Below are positions 1 through 8,649 of a stretch of 64,000 nucleotides of DNA, piece by piece (within the stretch, counting starts at the first letter, position 1; each line of letters begins with the position of its first letter). This DNA is from Ignavibacteriota bacterium (GTDB lineage: Bacteria > Bacteroidota > Ignavibacteria > Kapaibacteriales > UBA2268). A program made the position numbers and the translations under genes. The stretch is taken from the NCBI GenBank assembly GCA_019637995.1, contig JAHBUQ010000002.1, forward strand, positions 697,428-761,427. Reading direction: 5' to 3'. Below the pieces are notes generated by a model, which made no database searches, had not been told where the DNA came from, and worked only from the letters and a program-made list of their open reading frames with translations.

Positions 1-1
1 A

Positions 2-715
2 CAAATTGATATTGAGAACGGAGTTGTACAAAGTGTAGATAGTTTGCTTCCGGGGAATCTAAACCCACAAATACTAGTTTATGATAATACTCCTAACCAA
101 ATTAGTTGCCCAAGTAGCTGCAAACATACATGTGATAATGTAATGATGGAAGAAGCGATATTTTTATGTAATCCACCTTGCAATACAGGTTTCTGGAGTG
201 CAGAAAAAACAAAAAAAATTGAAATTCCCGGATGTCCTAGCTGTACTGTTACAGTGGCATTTAGAACACGGACTACTTCTCCATGCCCGGAATTTGAATC
301 AGAATCTTTTAATGATATTTACTTGGATAGAATAGAATTTTATGATTCATATATGGATCCATGCTATCATTGTCAGATGCCCGACCAATACATCCATTCT
401 ACCGTGATGGACCACCTTATTAATAATGAATTTTCTCAATCACCAGGTCCAAATGAATGTGATGAATATTACAGGGTAATCCAATCAGCCTGTTGGCATG
501 AACATTATCAGGATGGCGATCCATCAATTGATTTACCTCCAAAGAGGATTCTTCTTAAATGTGGTGATGACAATTGTTGTGTTCATCGTTACAAGCTGTG
601 TAGAAATATTGAAGGTGACTTACTTCCTCCCGAATTATTAAGTTCTACTTCTACTTCACAAGGATGTCATTTTTACCCTTATCCTTGCATTTTTGTTTGC
701 GAACCGTCAGAATAA
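2..715 (+). CDS. Cys-rich secreted protein, 5' end cut by the window
   Basis: The reading frame is open to the first base of the window, so the N terminus (and any signal peptide) is missing; an apparent TTG start at 44 is internal. I do not recognise a named family. The visible 237 residues contain about 20 Cys, many as close pairs (CPSC, CYHC, a CC pair), and the protein ends with PCIFVCE. It is clearly homologous to the protein at 43.6-44.6 kb: both share a GCTVT/GCTIT strand, a YR...CW segment, a CC pair and a terminal PCI(F/Y)(V/I)C motif in the same order. Unlike that paralogue it has no T9SS sorting domain and stops right after the motif. The Cys content suggests a disulphide-stabilised exported protein. 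It is followed 78 bp downstream by a BNR-repeat T9SS cargo gene, and the same gene order occurs in the second copy. Confidence 0.8.
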   Translation, partial: QIDIENGVVQSVDSLLPGNLNPQILVYDNTPNQISCPSSCKHTCDNVMMEEAIFLCNPPCNTGFWSAEKTKKIEIPGCPSCTVTVAFRTRTTSPCPEFESESFNDIYLDRIEFYDSYMDPCYHCQMPDQYIHSTVMDHLINNEFSQSPGPNECDEYYRVIQSACWHEHYQDGDPSIDLPPKRILLKCGDDNCCVHRYKLCRNIEGDLLPPELLSSTSTSQGCHFYPYPCIFVCEPSE

Positions 716-727
716 TTTTTTCAATCT

Positions 728-773
728 GGGCTGTCTTATTGGTTATTTATTATTTTTACGGATGAGACAGTCC
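728..773 (+). terminator. Intergenic hairpin between Cys-rich gene and BNR gene
   Basis: The arms at 728-738 and 763-773 pair over 11 positions (two G-U pairs) around a 24-nt loop. No long T-run follows, so this may be a partial terminator, an mRNA-processing structure or a stability element rather than a strong terminator. A hairpin of similar size lies at the same place in the second module (44566-44605). Confidence 0.45.
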
Positions 774-793
774 TTATTAATAGGATAAATGAA

Positions 794-2119
794 ATGAAAA
801 ATTTAATAATATTATTGATCTTAATCTCAGTTAATATCGGTTATAGTCAAATAGTTCCGGGAAAGTGGGAGATAGTTTTCAAACTTGATATAAGAGTAGG
901 CAATTATGGAACTTCATGCTACTTTTTAGGCTTAGACAGCCCTAATAAAAAAGACATAATTGCATTTGCCAATATAAATTGGGAAGCCCCCCATATAATA
1001 ACAAGTCATGATAGCGGAAAAACCTGGCAAATAACTCTTAGAGAAACAGTTGATGCCTCCTGGGCATTCAAAATTAATGATTTTGCAGTTCCGGATACTA
1101 ACCTTGCAATCGCGGTTTGCGATTCAGGGTCATACTGGCGTTCAACTGATAATGGGAGAACCTGGAATCAACACTTTATAGAAAATAGAAACAGAATTTA
1201 TTTAGTTGATTTTTGGGATAATAAAAATGGCATCATATTTCAAAGTAATTATAGTGATTCAACTATTGTTTTGAAAACTGAAGATGGTGGATTGAATTGG
1301 AAACTTATATCAGAACCTAAACCTGTTAATAATATTGTTGCAACAAGTTATCTATATACTTTGGGCAAAGGTATAATATACTCAATTGAAGTTGACAATA
1401 AGGTTGACTCTGTTTACTATTTTCATAAATCCACAGACTACGGAGAAACTTGGGAAGAACCTTATAAGGGTCCCAAAAACCCTCCGTCTGGAAATTTCTA
1501 TTTTTATGATGAGAATTTAGGTTTTGCTTTTGGCGATTACGGTTTAAAAATTGCACGGGAAGGGAAACTGATAAGAAGGACGAGTGATGGTGGTAGAACA
1601 TGGGAGGAGGTGCTTAGAGCCGGAATGAATAACAACTCAATTTCCGGAATTCATTTTTCAGATTCTTTAAATGGGATAGCAGCTTCAATAACTAATATTT
1701 TTCGCACAAGCGACGGCGGAAAATCCTGGATTGAAGATACAACATACGATTACAGTCGCGACCCAAGAATATCACCAATATTTTTGATTGATAAAAATAA
1801 CGCTATTGGTTTATCAACTAATTCAGACCACAAAGTTATTCGTTTTAAGGCTGATAATTCCACATACATTGTTGATAATCATTATGTTACAAATATTACT
1901 ACCTTCCCAAATCCTGCCGTAAATGTATTAAATATATCGGCGCCTGATATTCTGCCCCAAAAGTTGGACTACAGTATTTACACTGCAGGTGGTCAGGAGG
2001 TAAAATATGGCATTTTTTCCGGCGAGGAGCTCGATGTTTCGGCATTAGTTCCGGGAGTATATTTTCTGCTCTTTAGTTCAGGAGATAAAATCTGGTATTC
2101 GAAATTTGTTAAAGAGTGA
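794..2119 (+). CDS. Secreted BNR/Ycf48-like repeat protein with T9SS type A sorting domain
   Basis: The protein has 441 residues. Residues 1-18 form a signal peptide (MKN, hydrophobic core, cleavage near GYSQ). The body is a probable beta-propeller with six Asp-box/BNR-like motifs of the S-x-D-x-G-x-T-W type (TSHDSGKTW, RSTDNGRTW, KTEDGGLNW, KSTDYGETW, RTSDGGRTW, RTSDGGKSW). A 71-residue T9SS type A C-terminal domain starts at FPNPA (residue 371) and ends in KFVKE, with the PGVYFL core strand. This predicts export by Sec, then T9SS, with PorU cleaving the C-terminal domain and anchoring or releasing the propeller. BNR repeats alone do not identify a ligand or an enzyme activity. It lies downstream of a Cys-rich gene; the same pair recurs at 43.6-46.1 kb. 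Confidence 0.88.
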   Translation: MKNLIILLILISVNIGYSQIVPGKWEIVFKLDIRVGNYGTSCYFLGLDSPNKKDIIAFANINWEAPHIITSHDSGKTWQITLRETVDASWAFKINDFAVPDTNLAIAVCDSGSYWRSTDNGRTWNQHFIENRNRIYLVDFWDNKNGIIFQSNYSDSTIVLKTEDGGLNWKLISEPKPVNNIVATSYLYTLGKGIIYSIEVDNKVDSVYYFHKSTDYGETWEEPYKGPKNPPSGNFYFYDENLGFAFGDYGLKIAREGKLIRRTSDGGRTWEEVLRAGMNNNSISGIHFSDSLNGIAASITNIFRTSDGGKSWIEDTTYDYSRDPRISPIFLIDKNNAIGLSTNSDHKVIRFKADNSTYIVDNHYVTNITTFPNPAVNVLNISAPDILPQKLDYSIYTAGGQEVKYGIFSGEELDVSALVPGVYFLLFSSGDKIWYSKFVKE

Positions 2120-2262
2120 GTGTAACATATCTTGAGAAAAATGAAGAGGGTTGAGTAAAGTTAAATTTTTCCCAAACTTCATTGATAAATTCAGAAATTC
2201 TAATTCGATGTAAAAATTAATTTCGCAATTTTTATGTAAGAAAAATATATTCAATGACATGA

Positions 2263-2325
2263 TTTGTCAGATTGAGCGAAGTCGAAATGTACTCTTTAGT
2301 CTTCGACTACGCTCAGACTGACAAA
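2263..2325. repeat. GAGCGAAGTCGAA palindromic element, copy 1
   Basis: A 24-nt left arm (2263-2286) and a 24-nt right arm (2302-2325) are near-perfect inverted repeats around a 15-nt centre (atgtactctttagtc). The arms contain gagcgaagtcgaa and its complement. In RNA this would form a long hairpin. Elements with a TGAGCGAAGTCGAA core are common between genes in Bacteroidota-type genomes. Confidence 0.85.
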
Positions 2326-2347
2326 AAATATCATAACAACAACCAAG

Positions 2348-2428
2348 TGTCACACTGAGCGAAGTTGTGTCACATTGATCGAAGTTGAAATGTACTCTTT
2401 AGTCTTCGACTCCGCTCAGACTGACAAA
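2348..2428. repeat. GAGCGAAGTCGAA palindromic element, copy 2 with a doubled left arm
   Basis: The right arm (2405-2428) and the 15-nt centre (2390-2404) are the same as in copy 1 apart from one base in the arm. The left arm is present twice in tandem (2348-2366 and 2368-2389), each slightly diverged. This indicates local duplication or slippage within the element. Confidence 0.8.
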
Positions 2429-2588
2429 ACAAAAACTATGCGAATGTATATTTTGAGATAAAATTCTTGCAACTTCTTTATTTTGATACATCGTATCAGG
2501 AGTTCCAAATTTGTTAAGGAATAGTGGAATTTATATATAAATTAGAATAAATTTTGCCGATTTTAAAATAATTTCTAAGGGTAATGCA

Positions 2589-3287
2589 TTATTTGTGCAG
2601 ATTACGAATTTTTAGTATTTCTTTGAACATCCTGATAGAATCTTTTATCGGGTCAACTTTGCTGCGCTCGTCATTGTACCATTCTACAGGGATTTCCTCA
2701 ATACTGAATCCGAATTTTTTTGCAAGATAAATCGCTTCGACATCGAAACTAAATCCGTCAATTTTTGTATTTGAAAATATCTTTTCTGCGGCTTGGGCAC
2801 TGAAACCCTTGAATCCGCATTGAGTGTCTTTAATCCCTTTAACAACAAGTAACTGAACAATTTTATTAAAGGTTTTGCCCATAAATTCACGATAGAAAGG
2901 TTGATGTACTTTTATCATTTTTGAATTTAAAGCCCTGCTTCCGACACATACATCAATTCCTCGCAAAAGAGGATTGAGAAGTTTAGGCAGTTCGTAAATT
3001 GGAGTGGATAAATCAGCATCGGAAAAAAACCTGTAATCACAGTTTGCGGCGAGCATTCCTGCCCTAACAGCCGCACCCTTGCCCATATTCTTTGGCAGTG
3101 TGATAACAGTAACCTCGCTGAAGCTGCCTGCAACTTCGGAAGTTTTATCGGATGAGCCGTCATCAACTACTATTATCTGAACATCAAGGCTCTGTTCTGA
3201 TACATATTGAAGTACGCTCTTCAATGTATCTGCAAGTCTTTGTTCTTCGTTATAAGCCGGTATTACTAATGATATGTTATAACTCAT
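2589..3287 (-). CDS. GT2 glycosyltransferase, dolichyl-phosphate-sugar synthase-like
   Basis: The protein has 232 residues and no membrane segment. It has the GT-A fold hallmarks of the DPM1/ALG5 branch of GT2: N-terminal ISLVIPAYNEE, VVDDGSSDKT near residue 42, the metal-binding FSDADLS near residue 91, GSRALNSK, and CGFKGF with a downstream FDVEAIYLAKK segment. Family members move a hexose from a nucleotide sugar to a polyprenyl phosphate on the cytoplasmic side of the membrane. It lies downstream of the DUF2723 membrane glycosyltransferase on the same strand. This suggests, as inference, that it makes the lipid-linked sugar donor used by that enzyme. Whether the sugar is mannose or glucose cannot be read from the sequence. 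Confidence 0.85.
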   Translation of the reverse strand: MSYNISLVIPAYNEEQRLADTLKSVLQYVSEQSLDVQIIVVDDGSSDKTSEVAGSFSEVTVITLPKNMGKGAAVRAGMLAANCDYRFFSDADLSTPIYELPKLLNPLLRGIDVCVGSRALNSKMIKVHQPFYREFMGKTFNKIVQLLVVKGIKDTQCGFKGFSAQAAEKIFSNTKIDGFSFDVEAIYLAKKFGFSIEEIPVEWYNDERSKVDPIKDSIRMFKEILKIRNLHK

Positions 3288-3360
3288 TATATTGAGTTTT
3301 TGATAGTAAGAAAATCACTTTTTTTGTTTTAATTATTGTAATAATTACGCTTTAATAAAA

Positions 3361-3426
3361 ATTTGTCATATAGAGCGAAGCCGAAGCAATATTTTTAAAA
3401 TCTTCAGCCCCGCTCAAATTGACAAT
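3361..3426. repeat. GAGCGAAG palindromic element, diverged copy 3
   Basis: The left arm (3361-3386, with tagagcgaagccgaag) and the right arm (3402-3426, with cttcagccccgctc) form the same kind of imperfect inverted repeat as the two copies near 2.3 kb, but the centre is unrelated. It lies between the two glycosyltransferase genes and could also act as a processing or terminator hairpin. Confidence 0.7.
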
Positions 3427-3479
3427 TGTATCAATGATACACATCAAAAAAACAAGTAAGAATTCAAGTTAATGAAGAT

Positions 3480-6400
3480 CTAATTCGACATATACTCTTC
3501 CAAAAATGCAGTCGGAATATTAGCAACATCACCTTGAGTCATCTCTGTAATTCTCATTCTGAGAGCATTAAGAATTCGGTCTTTGTAAGGAAGATTAGAA
3601 TTTTCGTAAACTTTCATAAAATCCAAAGCTTGCTTTAATGCAGCTTCTTTTCCGTCTTTGAGCTCGGTTTCAGTGATTTTATAGTCCAAAATCAAACCTT
3701 CGATATCACCCAATCTGGTATTTAAAGCTTGACCTTCCTGAGTATTAGCTTGAGTCATTGAAAGAATCTGCAAAGAGTAATTTTTCAGTTTTTCAAGGAC
3801 ATCAATAGCGCCCTTGTAATCTTCTTTGATTTCATAAAGGTAGGCTGCAATTGTATAAGGACCGATTCTACGTCCGATAGCTTCGTAATAGCCGTATTCG
3901 GGAGCAATATTATTATTGCTTATTAACTCCTCGCATGTTTTGATACCCATCGAAGCATATAATTGGGCTTTTTCTTTGTCGCCGGCTTCATTATAGAGTT
4001 GAGCAATTCGGTATTCCCAGTCAAAAGACAGCGGGAATTGTGAATAAGAAATATACTCGCCCATTTTGTCCAACACTTCGACAGCTTTTTGTTTATCCTG
4101 CTTATTTCGAATTAAGTGATTTGCATACATCATATATAAACTTCTGTACGAACTCATAAGTCTTCTGCCAACTTCATCATAGTAAACGTCAGGATTATTC
4201 AGATTTCTGAATTTGAAGCCGTATCTTGGAGTAGTGCTGTAATAATCAGTATTATCAACATCTGTCATCAGACATTTTTCCATAATTTCTTCATCTACGA
4301 CTTCGACGCGATTACCGATTTGCTGAACAGGACAAATTCTCATAGCCATACCCTCATATCTGAAGAATGATTCAAGTCCGGCATAGGCATCAGGACCTAC
4401 TGTATTTGAGAAATAAACAGGTCTTTCAAATCTAATTTGTTTTAGTATATCCAGAACTAATTTATCCTGAACTCTAATCAAATAAATCGGTTTATTTTCT
4501 TGTTTTGTGTATTCTTTTCCCGTGAAAGTAAATCTCATATTTCCATCAGCAAGAATTTGCGGGTCATCAGTGTATTTTTCAAGGATTTCTCTTCTAACCG
4601 GAATGACAACATTCTGTGCTTCGCCGAAATCGTAAGTAAGTGACCTTTCGTCACTTTCGTCAAATTTCTGAAGACTATCATCAGAGAATGAAAGTGGAAG
4701 CTTTTCAGCGCCCCAAGGTTGGCGGTTCTTAAGCTGGTCAACATACCATAAAGTATTACCCAAACTTAAGTTAGCGACTCTGACATCACGTCTTACACCG
4801 GCAACATCCTGTATCCACCAGAGTGGGAATGTATCATTATCTCCGTTGGTAAAAATGATAGCATTTTCTTCACAGCTTTGCAAAATATTGTAAGCGTAGT
4901 CAAATGGCAGATAATTTCCTGCACGGCTGTGAATTTTCCAGCCTCCGATTGCCATATTAAGCGGAACAAGTAAAAATGAGCCTGCAAATACACCCATTGC
5001 CAAGGCTGAACTTATTTTCTTTTTACCAAACCATTCAACAAGACTAAATGAGCCAAGTCCAATCCAAATCGCCCAAACCATAAAAGAACCGGCATAGAAA
5101 TAATCACGCTCTCTTGGCTGAGGGTCCTGCTGATTCTGCTGAATTGCCGCCAGAACACCCATAACAAGGAACATAGCAAGATATGCAAGAGCCATTTTCG
5201 GGTCACGGTAGAAATGAAATACAAATCCAAACAAACCGAAAAGCAATGGCAATGCGAAAAATCGAACAGGGAACTGGTCAGCATAGCCGGATTTGTAATT
5301 CAGAACTTCATTGTCAGGTGGAACTGAAAACCATGCAACACCTGCATCCTGTACATCGCTAGTCCTTCCGATGAAATTCCAGCCGAAATATCTGAAATAC
5401 ATGTGATTTATCTGATATTTCATAAGGTAATTTATCTCACCCGATGAATTTATTTTGGTGAATTCCTGAGCCCCGACATAAGTGCCATCCTTGCGGCGGA
5501 CTTCTGTGCGTGTAGGCGGATACCATTCACCGTATATATAATTTCCGTTTTGATCTTTGGATACATAATTTTGTATAAAATAATCTTCTGTTTGATATCT
5601 GCGGGGCCAGGTCGGAGCATTTCCATATTGTTCACGACCAAGATATGAAGCCAATTTGGAGAAATTCTTAGGCTCGTTTTCATTCATTGGTGGATTTGCA
5701 TTTGAGCGAAGAAGTATCTGAGTATAAGTTGTATAACCCAGAATAACCAGAATAAATGCTCCTGTTGCTAAACTAAGTATATTTCTCTTCTTTTGGATTC
5801 CGTACCAAAAGCCAAAGGCAGATAACAATATAGAGCCAATTGCTATAATTTGAAGGAAGGAAGAATTCTCAACTGCGTACTCTCTTGTCATAGCATGTCT
5901 ATCAGCAGTATGTCCTGCCAGGAATGCAGGTATCCATTTTACTACTACAGGATATATGAAAAAGAATATAAATATTGCAATTATGCCCATAATAATAAAT
6001 GAGCGCCACGAAAATTCATATTTTCTAAAATAAACTACAAGAACTATAGAAAAAACAGTCAAAATTGAAAGCAAATGAACACCTGTTGAAAGACCGATTA
6101 AATAAGCAATCAATAAAAGGTATCTTTCGTGACCGGGCAGGTCTGCTTTTTCATTCCATTTCATCATAAGCCAGACAATCAGAGCTACGAATGTAAGCGA
6201 AGTAGCATAAACTTCTGACTCAACACTATTGAACCACATTGTATCGCTGAAAGTAAGTGCTGCAGCAGCAATAAATCCGGAAGTATAAATGCTGAGTGCC
6301 TCTCCCGTATTTTTTGGCAAACCTCTGAAGTTTTCAAGGACTTTCACTGTGATAAGATATGCAAACAGGACACTGAATGCACCCGAGAATGCAGCTGCAA

Positions 6401-6632
6401 GGTTGACCCTCCAACCTAAATCTCCAAACGGTATAATAATCTGAAACACCTTACCAATCATAAGGAAAAGCGGGGCGCCAGGAGGATGAGGCACCTGCTG
6501 CCAGGTTGCTGCTGAAGTAAATTCACCACAATCCCAAAATGGAACCGAGGGCTGTACTGTCATTATATAAACAACTGCCGCTAAAAGGAATGACAGAGTA
6601 CCGAATACTCTATGCAAGGTTTTGTTATCCAT
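3480..6632 (-). CDS. DUF2723 (TMEM260-like) membrane glycosyltransferase with C-terminal TPR region
   Basis: The protein has 1050 residues. The N terminus shows the DUF2723 signature: TVQPSVPFWDCGEF (residues 25-38, with acidic D34 and E37 in the first outside loop, as in C-type glycosyltransferases) and HPPGAPLF. About 10-12 hydrophobic segments fill the first half; a long soluble part follows, ending in helical repeats that look like TPRs. Homologues include human TMEM260, a protein O-mannosyltransferase (GT117); in Bacteroidota-type genomes DUF2723 proteins are abundant and thought to glycosylate proteins on the outer side of the inner membrane. The GT2 gene downstream would supply a polyprenyl-linked sugar. 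Acceptor proteins are unknown; T9SS cargo is one possibility. Confidence 0.85.
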   Translation of the reverse strand: MDNKTLHRVFGTLSFLLAAVVYIMTVQPSVPFWDCGEFTSAATWQQVPHPPGAPLFLMIGKVFQIIIPFGDLGWRVNLAAAFSGAFSVLFAYLITVKVLENFRGLPKNTGEALSIYTSGFIAAAALTFSDTMWFNSVESEVYATSLTFVALIVWLMMKWNEKADLPGHERYLLLIAYLIGLSTGVHLLSILTVFSIVLVVYFRKYEFSWRSFIIMGIIAIFIFFFIYPVVVKWIPAFLAGHTADRHAMTREYAVENSSFLQIIAIGSILLSAFGFWYGIQKKRNILSLATGAFILVILGYTTYTQILLRSNANPPMNENEPKNFSKLASYLGREQYGNAPTWPRRYQTEDYFIQNYVSKDQNGNYIYGEWYPPTRTEVRRKDGTYVGAQEFTKINSSGEINYLMKYQINHMYFRYFGWNFIGRTSDVQDAGVAWFSVPPDNEVLNYKSGYADQFPVRFFALPLLFGLFGFVFHFYRDPKMALAYLAMFLVMGVLAAIQQNQQDPQPRERDYFYAGSFMVWAIWIGLGSFSLVEWFGKKKISSALAMGVFAGSFLLVPLNMAIGGWKIHSRAGNYLPFDYAYNILQSCEENAIIFTNGDNDTFPLWWIQDVAGVRRDVRVANLSLGNTLWYVDQLKNRQPWGAEKLPLSFSDDSLQKFDESDERSLTYDFGEAQNVVIPVRREILEKYTDDPQILADGNMRFTFTGKEYTKQENKPIYLIRVQDKLVLDILKQIRFERPVYFSNTVGPDAYAGLESFFRYEGMAMRICPVQQIGNRVEVVDEEIMEKCLMTDVDNTDYYSTTPRYGFKFRNLNNPDVYYDEVGRRLMSSYRSLYMMYANHLIRNKQDKQKAVEVLDKMGEYISYSQFPLSFDWEYRIAQLYNEAGDKEKAQLYASMGIKTCEELISNNNIAPEYGYYEAIGRRIGPYTIAAYLYEIKEDYKGAIDVLEKLKNYSLQILSMTQANTQEGQALNTRLGDIEGLILDYKITETELKDGKEAALKQALDFMKVYENSNLPYKDRILNALRMRITEMTQGDVANIPTAFLEEYMSN

Positions 6633-6947
6633 AAATAATTCCGAAATTTATCAATTAAAATTTATTTTCTGTTTTTGTAATAAAATAATCTGTTAAAATA
6701 AGAATATTTTAGCAAATAATAAAGAAATAACGACTATTTGATAAATGAATTGGAACTGTAGTATGGTTTTTTAGTTATTTCCAGTTTAGCTTTGTTTAAT
6801 ACTTCTTTTGATTTTCAGGAATATCTGCAAATAAACATAATAATGTTAATCAAATCAACATAAACAGTTTATTTTTCATATTACTTTTGTTTATAAACTA
6901 AAAAACAGTTATTTTTGTAATTCAGTTTTTTGAAAAAAGAAAATAAT
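6633..6947. other. Divergent promoter region, DUF2723 gene versus atp cluster
   Basis: This 315-bp AT-rich region separates divergent transcription units. The only structure I can support is a Bacteroidetes-type promoter facing the atp genes (listed separately). No RNA gene or small ORF is convincing. Confidence 0.6.
6886..6917 (+). promoter_or_regulatory. Candidate Bacteroidetes-type promoter of the atp cluster
   Basis: TTTG at 6886-6889 and TATTTTTG at 6910-6917 are 20 nt apart. This matches the Bacteroides primary sigma consensus TTTG-N19-21-TANNTTTG. Initiation would fall around 6924, about 24 nt before the likely ATG at 6948. Use of this consensus outside Bacteroidia is an assumption. 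Confidence 0.45.
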
Positions 6948-7190
6948 ATGCCGGAAAAAGACAAAGATAATGACAAAAGGCATAGTTTAATCAGAGAAGG
7001 CGCTCAGTATTTATCAATAGGTACAGAAACTTTTCTTCCGATTTTACTTGGCGCATTAGCCGGTTATTATCTGCTTGACAAGCGACTTGATACAAGTCCT
7101 ACATGGACAGTAATACTTACACTTGCAGGATTTGTGATTGGTATGTACAGCCTTTTTAGAACAGTATTGAAAGTAAATAAGAAGAAATAA
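6948..7190 (+). CDS. atpZ: AtpZ/AtpI-family ATP synthase accessory protein
   Basis: The protein is small (80 residues) with two membrane helices. The FLPILLGALAGYYLLDKRL segment followed by a TSPTWTVI loop and a second helix is typical of AtpZ (F0F1-ATPase subunit, putative Ca2+/Mg2+ transporter), usually the first gene of atp operons. I chose the ATG at 6948; an in-frame TTG at 6930 would add six Lys/Asn-rich residues without a better ribosome-binding site. AtpZ works with AtpI in ion supply or c-ring assembly. It precedes an AtpI-like gene by 1 bp. Confidence 0.75.
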   Translation: MPEKDKDNDKRHSLIREGAQYLSIGTETFLPILLGALAGYYLLDKRLDTSPTWTVILTLAGFVIGMYSLFRTVLKVNKKK

Positions 7191-7191
7191 T

Positions 7192-7497
7192 TTGGAAATT
7201 CCTTCGATACTCACGGCATTATTGATGAATTTGTTAAATCTCGCTTTTTCATTATTTTACATCAAGCGAATTTTTAACAAAAATTGGCAGGATTTTGTTA
7301 AGCGCTTTTATTCAATGATGATTATAAGATTTGTGATAGTGCTTTTAATGTTCTTTTTATTGCTAAAATATGCGAATTTTAGTGAATTATATTTATCACT
7401 TACTTTTTTTCTTTCATATTTTGCAGTACTGATTTTTGAAATAATATACTTAAACAAACGTTATAGCAATTTAATTTTTAAGCAACCTAAGAAATAA
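7192..7497 (+). CDS. AtpI-like small membrane protein
   Basis: The protein has 101 residues with three to four hydrophobic helices and basic loops (IKRIFNKNWQDFVKR). Its position between atpZ and atpB and its topology match ATP synthase protein I, a c-ring assembly chaperone, but the sequence match is weak, so no symbol is given. The start taken is a TTG one base after the atpZ stop; a later ATG at 7225 would still leave most of the helices. Confidence 0.6.
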   Translation: MEIPSILTALLMNLLNLAFSLFYIKRIFNKNWQDFVKRFYSMMIIRFVIVLLMFFLLLKYANFSELYLSLTFFLSYFAVLIFEIIYLNKRYSNLIFKQPKK

Positions 7498-7515
7498 AAT
7501 TATCAAGGAAAGCAA

Positions 7516-8583
7516 ATGGCTTCTAATGACTCTATTGAAAGTCAATTGATAGCGAAAGCAGACGGTTACCAAAATATTGACAAGTCAGACTTACAGGCTC
7601 CGGCAGCCACTGACCACTCAGCACACACCGACGGTGGGGACCGTGGTGAAATTTTTATGCAGTTACTTGGAAAATTATCCGATCATGATGCATTTTATTT
7701 TGGTGCTTACAAAGTTTTCGATCTCCCCAAAATTTACTATGATGAAGGCTTGGATGTTTATCTTAATACAAATGCAGCTGTTGCTTCAGGTAAATATACC
7801 GTTACAGAGCATCACGGGCACAAGCAAATAGTAAAATCTGCGACAGGGCAGCCTCCTGCAATGGATTTTTCTATTACAAATTTTGTATTGTTCCAGTGGT
7901 TTGCAATTTTTATCTGTGCCTTTATATTCAAAATTGTATCTAACAAATACAAGAAGAATCCAGGCAAAGCACCTAAAGGTTTTCAAAATGCTATTGAAAC
8001 AATGGTATTATATGTTCGCGATGAAATTGTACGACCTAATATTCCTTCAAGGAAAGCGGCTGACTTTCTTCTTCCTTACTTTTTGTCGCTTTTCTTTTTC
8101 ATACTAACTATGAACTTAGTCGGATTGATTCCGGGCGCTCACACTCCTACGGGAGCAATAGCAGTAACTGCAACACTTGCACTAACAGCATTCATAGTTA
8201 TAAATATTACAGCTATGAGAGTATCCGGTGTAGGTGCATGGTTTCATCATTTACTTGGCGGAGCTCCATGGTGGCTTGCATTTATAATGGTGCCGATTGA
8301 AATTATTGGTCTTTTAGTTAAGCCTTTTGCACTCACGATTCGTCTTTTTGCGAATATGACCGCAGGGCACGTCATACTTTTATCATTGCTCGGCGTACTC
8401 TTTTTCTTTAATTCCGTAGCATTATCACCTGCAATAACAGCCTTCTCTCTCTTTATATACGCTTTAGAGCTTTTGGTTGCATTTATTCAGGCATATTTAT
8501 TTACGATTTTGACAGCAATATTCGTAGGTCTTGCAATTGGTTCGCATGGCGACCATGAACATGCCCACGAACACGCACATTAA
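7516..8583 (+). CDS. atpB: ATP synthase F0 subunit a
   Basis: The protein has 355 residues. It forms the proton half-channels at the c-ring. The C-terminal half has the family core, with the essential Arg in KPFALTIRLFANMTAGH and a following FSLFIYALELLVAFIQAY helix. It is longer than the roughly 270-residue E. coli protein because of a hydrophilic N-terminal region of about 115 residues before the first helix. Both termini are His-rich (DHSAHTDGGD near residue 35 and GDHEHAHEHAH at the end). atpE follows after 66 bp. Confidence 0.95.
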   Translation: MASNDSIESQLIAKADGYQNIDKSDLQAPAATDHSAHTDGGDRGEIFMQLLGKLSDHDAFYFGAYKVFDLPKIYYDEGLDVYLNTNAAVASGKYTVTEHHGHKQIVKSATGQPPAMDFSITNFVLFQWFAIFICAFIFKIVSNKYKKNPGKAPKGFQNAIETMVLYVRDEIVRPNIPSRKAADFLLPYFLSLFFFILTMNLVGLIPGAHTPTGAIAVTATLALTAFIVINITAMRVSGVGAWFHHLLGGAPWWLAFIMVPIEIIGLLVKPFALTIRLFANMTAGHVILLSLLGVLFFFNSVALSPAITAFSLFIYALELLVAFIQAYLFTILTAIFVGLAIGSHGDHEHAHEHAH

Positions 8584-8649
8584 TGATTTTGCAATTTAAT
8601 AATTCAGATATTTTTAACTTTATTTTCGTATTAATTGGAGTATTTAATA

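Larger units (their letters stand above)
2120..2588. other. Gene-free region with palindromic repeats
   Basis: This 469-bp stretch lies between two convergent genes. It is AT-rich, carries two copies of a GAGCGAAG-type palindromic element (listed separately), and has no convincing ORF. Short ORFs on either strand lack a ribosome-binding site and recognisable protein features. Confidence 0.7.

Noticed and set aside
2078..2260. 60-codon minus-strand ORF over the end of the BNR gene
   Set aside because: It overlaps the T9SS domain coding region and has no features of its own.
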